A DNA stretch of 13,084 nt from Candidatus Iainarchaeum sp. GTDB taxonomy: Archaea > Iainarchaeota > Iainarchaeia > Iainarchaeales > GCA-2688035. The translations under genes were made by a program, and so were the position numbers. The notes under the pieces are model-generated. The model was not told the DNA's origin and made no database searches. It worked only from the letters and a program-made list of their open reading frames with translations. The stretch is taken from assembly GCA_026396975.1 (NCBI GenBank), contig JAPLVT010000056.1, positions 1-13,084 on the forward strand, written 5' to 3'. Each line of letters starts with the position of its first letter. Positions within the stretch are counted from its first letter, which is position 1. Positions 11,547-13,084 of this stretch are shown piece after piece.

Positions 11547-12827
11547 ATGGCTAATGAGATAAAGAAGGTTATTGGAAGGCAGGTTTTGGACAGCAGGGGC
11601 AATCCAACCGTTGAATGCGAACTGCACACCGCGAAAGGAGTGTTTTTTGGGATAGTGCCAAGCGGGGCAAGCACTGGCGCGAACGAAGCGCTTGAACTGC
11701 GCGACGGCGGGAAAGCCTTCAGGGGAAAGGCAGTTACAAAGGCTGTCGCAAATTTGAATAATATTATTGCAAAAAAAATTGTTGGAATGGATAGCACAAA
11801 GCAGGGCGCGATTGACAAAACAATGATCGAGGCCGACGGCACGCCGAACAAGGGAAAGCTCGGCGCGAACGCTATTCTCGCGGCCAGCATGGCTGCCAGC
11901 AGGGCGGGCGCTGCAGCAAAAGGAATGCCTCTTTACGCTTACATAGCAGAATTGAGCGGCAACAAGGGAGTTACGCTGCCTGTGCCGCAAATGAACGTGA
12001 TGAACGGCGGAAAGCACGCTGGCCTGGAAGAGGACATCCAGGAGCAGATGATTGTTGCCACCGGCGCAAAAACTTACGGTGAAGCACTGCAGGCAAGCGC
12101 TGAAACATACCACACGCTGCACGGCATCCTTAAGAAAAAATTCGGCGCACAGGCAACGCTTTTGGGAGATGAGGGCGGCTTCGTGCCGAAGGTTGCCAAC
12201 ATCCAGGAGCGCCTGGACCTCATGAACCAGGCGATAGAGGAAGCCGGCTACAAGGATATTATGAGCCTTGCGATTGACAGCGCTAGCAGCGAGTTCTTTG
12301 GCGAAGGAAAATACAGGCTTTACGGGAAAGAATACTCGCCAGGGGAGCTTGTGGATTATTACGCTGACCTTTGCGGAACCTACAGCAACATTTACTCGCT
12401 CGAGGACGGAATGGCCGAGGACGACTGGCAGGGCTGGAAAATGCTGACTGCAAAAATCGGCGGAAAAGTGCAAATAGTGGGAGACGACTTGCTCGTAACA
12501 AACCCTGAGAGAATCAAAAGGGGCATCAAGGAAAAGAGCTGCAACGCGCTGCTGCTGAAAATAAACCAGATCGGCTCAATCACTGAAAGCATTGAAGCAG
12601 CGAAGGAAAGCAAGCGCGCGGGCTGGGGAATAGTTGTTTCGCACAGAAGCGGTGAAACAGAGGACAGCTTAATTGCGGACTTTCTTGTCGGAATAGACGC
12701 GGGCCAGAGCAAGCTTGGCGCGCCAGCGAGGAGCGAGAGGAACGCGAAGTACAACCAGCTGCTCAGGATAGAGGAAGGGCTCGGCGCGAAAGCAAAGTAT
12801 CCAGGCAAGAGCATTTTGAGGAGATGA
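11547..12827 (+). CDS. eno: Enolase (phosphopyruvate hydratase)
   Basis: Interconverts 2-phosphoglycerate and phosphoenolpyruvate in glycolysis and gluconeogenesis; cytosolic, Mg-dependent. The 426-aa protein has RQVLDSRGNPTVE (11-23), the mobile loop VPSGASTGANEALELRDG (37-54), MNGGKHA (152-158), GDEGGF with catalytic E209 (207-212), the metal ligands D244, E286 (SLEDG) and D313 (VGDD), the catalytic Lys K338 (LLLKINQIG), SHRSGETEDS (365-374) and GQSKLGAPARSER (386-398, K389). All key residues are present. The frame opens at 11487, but the ATG at 11547 has an SD-like GGTGGTGG (11534-11541) five bases upstream and matches the family start. A T-rich terminator follows. It is divergent from rubrerythrin. 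Confidence 0.97.
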   Translation: MANEIKKVIGRQVLDSRGNPTVECELHTAKGVFFGIVPSGASTGANEALELRDGGKAFRGKAVTKAVANLNNIIAKKIVGMDSTKQGAIDKTMIEADGTPNKGKLGANAILAASMAASRAGAAAKGMPLYAYIAELSGNKGVTLPVPQMNVMNGGKHAGLEEDIQEQMIVATGAKTYGEALQASAETYHTLHGILKKKFGAQATLLGDEGGFVPKVANIQERLDLMNQAIEEAGYKDIMSLAIDSASSEFFGEGKYRLYGKEYSPGELVDYYADLCGTYSNIYSLEDGMAEDDWQGWKMLTAKIGGKVQIVGDDLLVTNPERIKRGIKEKSCNALLLKINQIGSITESIEAAKESKRAGWGIVVSHRSGETEDSLIADFLVGIDAGQSKLGAPARSERNAKYNQLLRIEEGLGAKAKYPGKSILRR

Positions 12828-12834
12828 ATACTTC

Positions 12835-12863
12835 ATTTCTTCCATTTTTCTTATTTTTATTTT
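12835..12863 (+). terminator. T-rich terminator of enolase
   Basis: Pyrimidine-rich sequence with several T4-T5 runs, within 35 bases of the enolase stop, lies before the convergent partial gene. The remainder to 12909 shows nothing I can name. Confidence 0.55.
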
Positions 12864-12909
12864 ATGAGGCTTGGCTGAAAAGACTTCAGTCCAACAATTA
12901 GTGTGCTGA

Positions 12910-13084
12910 TTAATCGCCTTGTTTTTCCAATTCGAACAGCGTCGCCTGCTTTTTCTGCAGGCCTTTTATTTTGGCTTTTGGGTTGCCGATTTCAAAATCG
13001 ATGTGGAAAAATTCCAAGCCATAGCGCTCGAGCAGCTCGTGCGCGTTCTTGCGTATCTCGGGGGCAATAAGGATGCCGCGCGTT
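12910..13084 (-). CDS. C-terminal end of a probable NucS-like (DUF91) endonuclease (cut by window edge)
   Basis: The last 58 codons, translated by hand; the gene begins beyond the window. RGILIAPEIRKNAHELLERYGLEFFHID (2-29 of the fragment) resembles the C-terminal end of archaeal NucS/EndoMS nucleases, whose RecB-like domain cuts mismatched or branched DNA. The extreme C-terminus carries KKQATLFELEKQGD, and QATLFEL resembles the PCNA-interacting (PIP) boxes common at archaeal repair-protein ends; NucS is a known PCNA partner. The catalytic residues lie in the missing part, so another RecB-fold nuclease is possible. It is convergent with enolase, and its stop (TAA 12912-12910) is 82 bases from the enolase stop. 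Confidence 0.55.
   Translation of the reverse strand, partial: TRGILIAPEIRKNAHELLERYGLEFFHIDFEIGNPKAKIKGLQKKQATLFELEKQGD

Noticed and set aside
1..13084. Search by eye for CRISPR arrays, insertion sequences, integrases and attachment sites
   Set aside because: I saw no regularly spaced repeats, no transposase or integrase motifs, and no tRNA-associated direct repeats. No defence or mobile system is supported here.

Overview
The window looks like an archaeal chromosome segment. It encodes a transcription factor B (TFB), a full-length Lhr-type helicase, an archaeal-style RNase HII and a Lrp/AsnC regulator. Most genes are preceded about 25 bases upstream of a plausible start by AT-rich TATA-like boxes (TTTAAA, TTTATA and TTTTAATA types) and followed by T-runs. 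Several genes also carry clear Shine-Dalgarno (SD) sequences of the GGAGG/GGTG kind, while others appear leaderless. IlvE and the PRPP synthetase resemble bacterial families, a mix often seen in small-genome or DPANN-type archaea, but the window alone cannot fix the lineage.

Layout. 1-1493 (minus): the 5' part of a class I/II aminotransferase, then branched-chain aminotransferase IlvE, separated by a hairpin with a T-run and a degenerate duplicate of the ilvE tail. 1494-1955: divergent promoter region with one weak 39-codon ORF. 1956-2861 (plus): TFB. 2938-3855 (minus): a soluble orphan histidine-kinase-like protein sharing a promoter zone with scpB (3941-4459, plus). 4517-5517 (minus): a Cys-rich small protein followed by RNase HII. 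5647-5688 (plus): a 13-codon Cys/Lys minigene with its own signals. 5703-8303 (minus): Lhr. 8304-8698: mostly non-coding, containing a strong candidate structured ncRNA on the minus strand. 8699-8863 (minus): a 54-aa two-helix membrane protein. 8932-9342 (minus): Lrp/AsnC. 9420-10346 (minus): PRPP synthetase. 10470-10825 (plus): a small gene whose reading continues in the -1 frame after a GGG-TAG. 10839-11417 (minus): rubrerythrin. 11547-12827 (plus): enolase. 12910-13084 (minus): the C-terminal end of a probable NucS-like protein with a PCNA-interaction-like motif.

Most genes are housekeeping: transcription initiation, chromosome maintenance (ScpB, RNase HII, Lhr, NucS-like), central and amino-acid metabolism (enolase, PRPP synthetase, aminotransferases) and oxidative defence (rubrerythrin). 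There is little operon structure: most genes have their own promoter. The least explained material is small: the ncRNA candidate at 8506-8627, the minigene at 5647, the two-frame gene at 10470-10825 and the duplicated ilvE tail at 501-540.
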